Assembly (NCBI GenBank): GCA_963730115.1
Contig: CAVSQM010000001.1
Coordinates: forward strand, 1 to 64,000
Source of the DNA: DASQFQ01 sp963730115
GTDB lineage: Bacteria > Actinomycetota > Thermoleophilia > Solirubrobacterales > Solirubrobacteraceae
DNA length: 64,000 nucleotides
Direction of reading: 5' to 3'
Positions within the stretch are counted from its first letter, which is position 1. Every line of letters starts with the position of its first letter. The notes beneath the pieces were generated by a model. That model worked only from the letters and a program-made list of their open reading frames with translations, was not told the DNA's origin and made no database searches. The position numbers and the translations under genes were made by a program. Shown here piece by piece: positions 62,335 to 64,000 of the stretch.

Positions 62335-64000
62335 ATGCTCCTTCCGACGCTCTGGCTGCACGACTCCTGCGACCCCGGCCTCGACGTCGGCGCGCTCGAG
62401 GAGCGGCTGACGATGACCGGCACCTACGTCGAGCGGGTGTTCACGCACGGCGTGACCGCCTTGGAGTACTTCGTCGTCGGGCGCGTGCTGTCCGCCGAGC
62501 GCCATCCCGACGCGGACCGGCTGTCGGTCTGCATGGTCGCGCTGGGCGAGGGCGACACCGCGCAGATCGTCTGCGGCGCGCCGAACGTGGCCGAGGGCCA
62601 GACCGTGGCGGTGGCGCGGCCGGGCGCGGTGATGCCGGGCGGCGTGCGGCTGAAGAAGGCAAAGCTGCGGGGTGTCGAGTCCGACGGGATGATCCTGGCC
62701 GAGGACGAGGTCGGCATCGGGACCCTGCACGAGGGGATCATGGTGCTCGACGACGACCTCGTGCCGGGGACGCCGCTCGAGGAGGTGCTGCCGCTCTCCT
62801 CCGACGTGCTCGAGCTCGAGATCACGCCGAACCGGCCCGACTGCCTGAGCGTCTACGGGGTCGCGCGCGAGGTCCACGCCGCGACAGGCGCGGATCTCCG
62901 GGCGCTGCCGGGGGCCGAGCTGCCGGCGGGCGACGAGATCCCCGGCTTCTCGATCCGGGTCGAGGACGCCGAGCTGTGCCCCCGCTTCACCGCCGTGCTC
63001 TACGAGGACGTCACGCTCGGCGAGTCGCCGCCGTGGCTGAAGGCGCGGCTGATGGCGGCCGGGCAGCGGCCGATCTCCAACGTCGTCGACATCACCAACT
63101 ACGTGATGCTGCTGGGCGGGCAGCCGATGCACGCCTTCGACGCCGACCTGGTCGAGGGCGGCTCGCTCGTGGTCCGGCGGGCCCGCGACGGCGAGACGCT
63201 GACCACGCTCGACGACGTCGAGCGGCGCCTGGACTCCGGCATGCTGCTGATCGAGGACGCCGCCGGGCCGACCTCGATTGCGGGCGTGATGGGCGGCGCG
63301 CGCTCGGAGGTCAACGACGCGACCACGCGGGTGCTGATGGAGGCGGCGAACTGGAACGGGCCGAACATCCAGCGCACGTCGTCGCGGCTCACGCTGCGGA
63401 CGGAGGCGTCGGGGCGGTTCGAGAAGGGGCTCTCGCCTGAGCTCTGCCTCGAGGGCCAGGCGCTGGCCGCGCAGCTGATGGTCGATCTGTGCGGGGCGCG
63501 GGTGGTGGGCGGCACGATCGACGTCGGCGGCCCGGGGCCCGAGGCGGCGGTGCTGCGGCTGCGCGAGGCGCGCGTGGGCGCGCTGCTGGGCGTCGACATC
63601 CCGCGCGACGAGCAGGCCCGGATCCTCGAGCGGCTGGGCTTCGGGGTGGCGGAGGCGGACGACGGGCTCGACGTGACCGTGCCCCACTGGCGGCGCCTCG
63701 ACGTCACCCGCGAGGCCGACCTGGTCGAGGAGGTCGGGCGGATCTGGGGCTACGAGAAGCTCCCGACCACGCTGCCGTCGCGCAACGGGGTCAGCGGCCG
63801 GCTCGAGCCGGAGCAGCGGCTGCGGCGGCGGGCCGAGGACGCGCTGACCGGCGCGGGCGTCTCCGAGATCCTCGGCTGGAGCTTCGCCGCGCCGGGGCTG
63901 GTGCAGAAGCTGTCGATCCCGCCGGACGACCCGCGCGCGCGGGTGGTGGAGCTCGCCAATCCGATGTCGGAGGACCAGTCGGTGCTGCGCACGTCGCTGC
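62335..64000 (+). CDS. pheT: Phenylalanyl-tRNA synthetase beta subunit (runs off the window)
   Basis: The first 555 codons are present, out of about 800 usual for PheT. EMAP/tRNA-binding domain VVGRVLSAERHPDADRLSVC, B3/B4 editing region (NRPDCLSVYGVAREVHAATG; MLLGGQPMHAFDADLV), and B5 domain (TVPHWRRLDVTREADLVEEV). The editing site hydrolyses Tyr-tRNA(Phe). ATG 62335 lies 2 nt after the pheS stop. The frame is open to the end of the window. Confidence 0.97.
   Translation, partial: MLLPTLWLHDSCDPGLDVGALEERLTMTGTYVERVFTHGVTALEYFVVGRVLSAERHPDADRLSVCMVALGEGDTAQIVCGAPNVAEGQTVAVARPGAVMPGGVRLKKAKLRGVESDGMILAEDEVGIGTLHEGIMVLDDDLVPGTPLEEVLPLSSDVLELEITPNRPDCLSVYGVAREVHAATGADLRALPGAELPAGDEIPGFSIRVEDAELCPRFTAVLYEDVTLGESPPWLKARLMAAGQRPISNVVDITNYVMLLGGQPMHAFDADLVEGGSLVVRRARDGETLTTLDDVERRLDSGMLLIEDAAGPTSIAGVMGGARSEVNDATTRVLMEAANWNGPNIQRTSSRLTLRTEASGRFEKGLSPELCLEGQALAAQLMVDLCGARVVGGTIDVGGPGPEAAVLRLREARVGALLGVDIPRDEQARILERLGFGVAEADDGLDVTVPHWRRLDVTREADLVEEVGRIWGYEKLPTTLPSRNGVSGRLEPEQRLRRRAEDALTGAGVSEILGWSFAAPGLVQKLSIPPDDPRARVVELANPMSEDQSVLRTSL

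Overview
The window looks like a chromosomal segment of a very high-GC actinobacterium, most likely of the Thermoleophilia / Solirubrobacterales type (inference). The base is strong G/C bias at third codon positions, frequent GTG and TTG starts, dense 4-nt GTGA/ATGA gene overlaps, HtaA-type haem proteins, a DUF4082 secreted protein and DUF559 genes. No phage, IS element, CRISPR array or rRNA was found. No stretch longer than about 150 bp lacks a gene.

Layout: (1) 0-4.6 kb: a partner-switching module (SpoIIE phosphatase fused to an RsbW-like kinase, plus two STAS proteins), an unknown protein and an FAD oxidoreductase. (2) 4.55-9.65 kb: a haem acquisition locus. On the minus strand an overlapping operon encodes an IsdG-type haem monooxygenase, an ABC haem importer (binding protein, permease, ATPase) and an HtaA protein; a second HtaA protein with a collagen-like stalk is divergent. 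Tandem TTAGG-N4-CCTAA boxes lie between them. (3) 9.6-21.6 kb: HAD hydrolase, two epimerases, acyl-CoA synthetase, ATP-grasp pair, FtsH, a secreted PQQ-type propeller, an FHA protein and a membrane-anchored hydrolase. (4) 21.5-22.6 kb: tRNA-Cys next to a DUF559 nuclease-like gene bracketed by two copies of a 39-bp palindrome. (5) 22.6-28.3 kb: aldo/keto reductase, tRNA-Val, a sugar ABC importer and a GH51 arabinofuranosidase behind a dyad operator. (6) 28.4-36.4 kb: two uncharacterised proteins, two ferritin-like proteins coupled to an L,D-transpeptidase, an APC permease, an orphan eCIS-type metalloprotease and a YihY protein. (7) 36.6-44.5 kb: a secreted hydrolase and a giant secreted multidomain protein (about 2,000 aa). 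(8) 44.5-53.7 kb: gnd, metabolic oxidoreductases, an aminotransferase, a VOC protein and an MFS-cyclase-formamidase run. (9) 53.7-64 kb: the translation cluster thrS-infC-rpmI-rplT-SpoU-pheS-pheT, split between infC and rpmI by an opposite-strand EfeU/EfeO iron-uptake pair that carries the same TTAGG-N4-CCTAA boxes as the haem locus.

The two iron loci, 51 kb apart, seem to form one iron-responsive regulon. At least ten genes are broken by single-base frameshifts. They include ftsH and gnd, which should be intact, and many of the lesions turn GG into GCG, so I read them as sequence errors. The most unusual structure is the palindrome-bracketed DUF559 gene.
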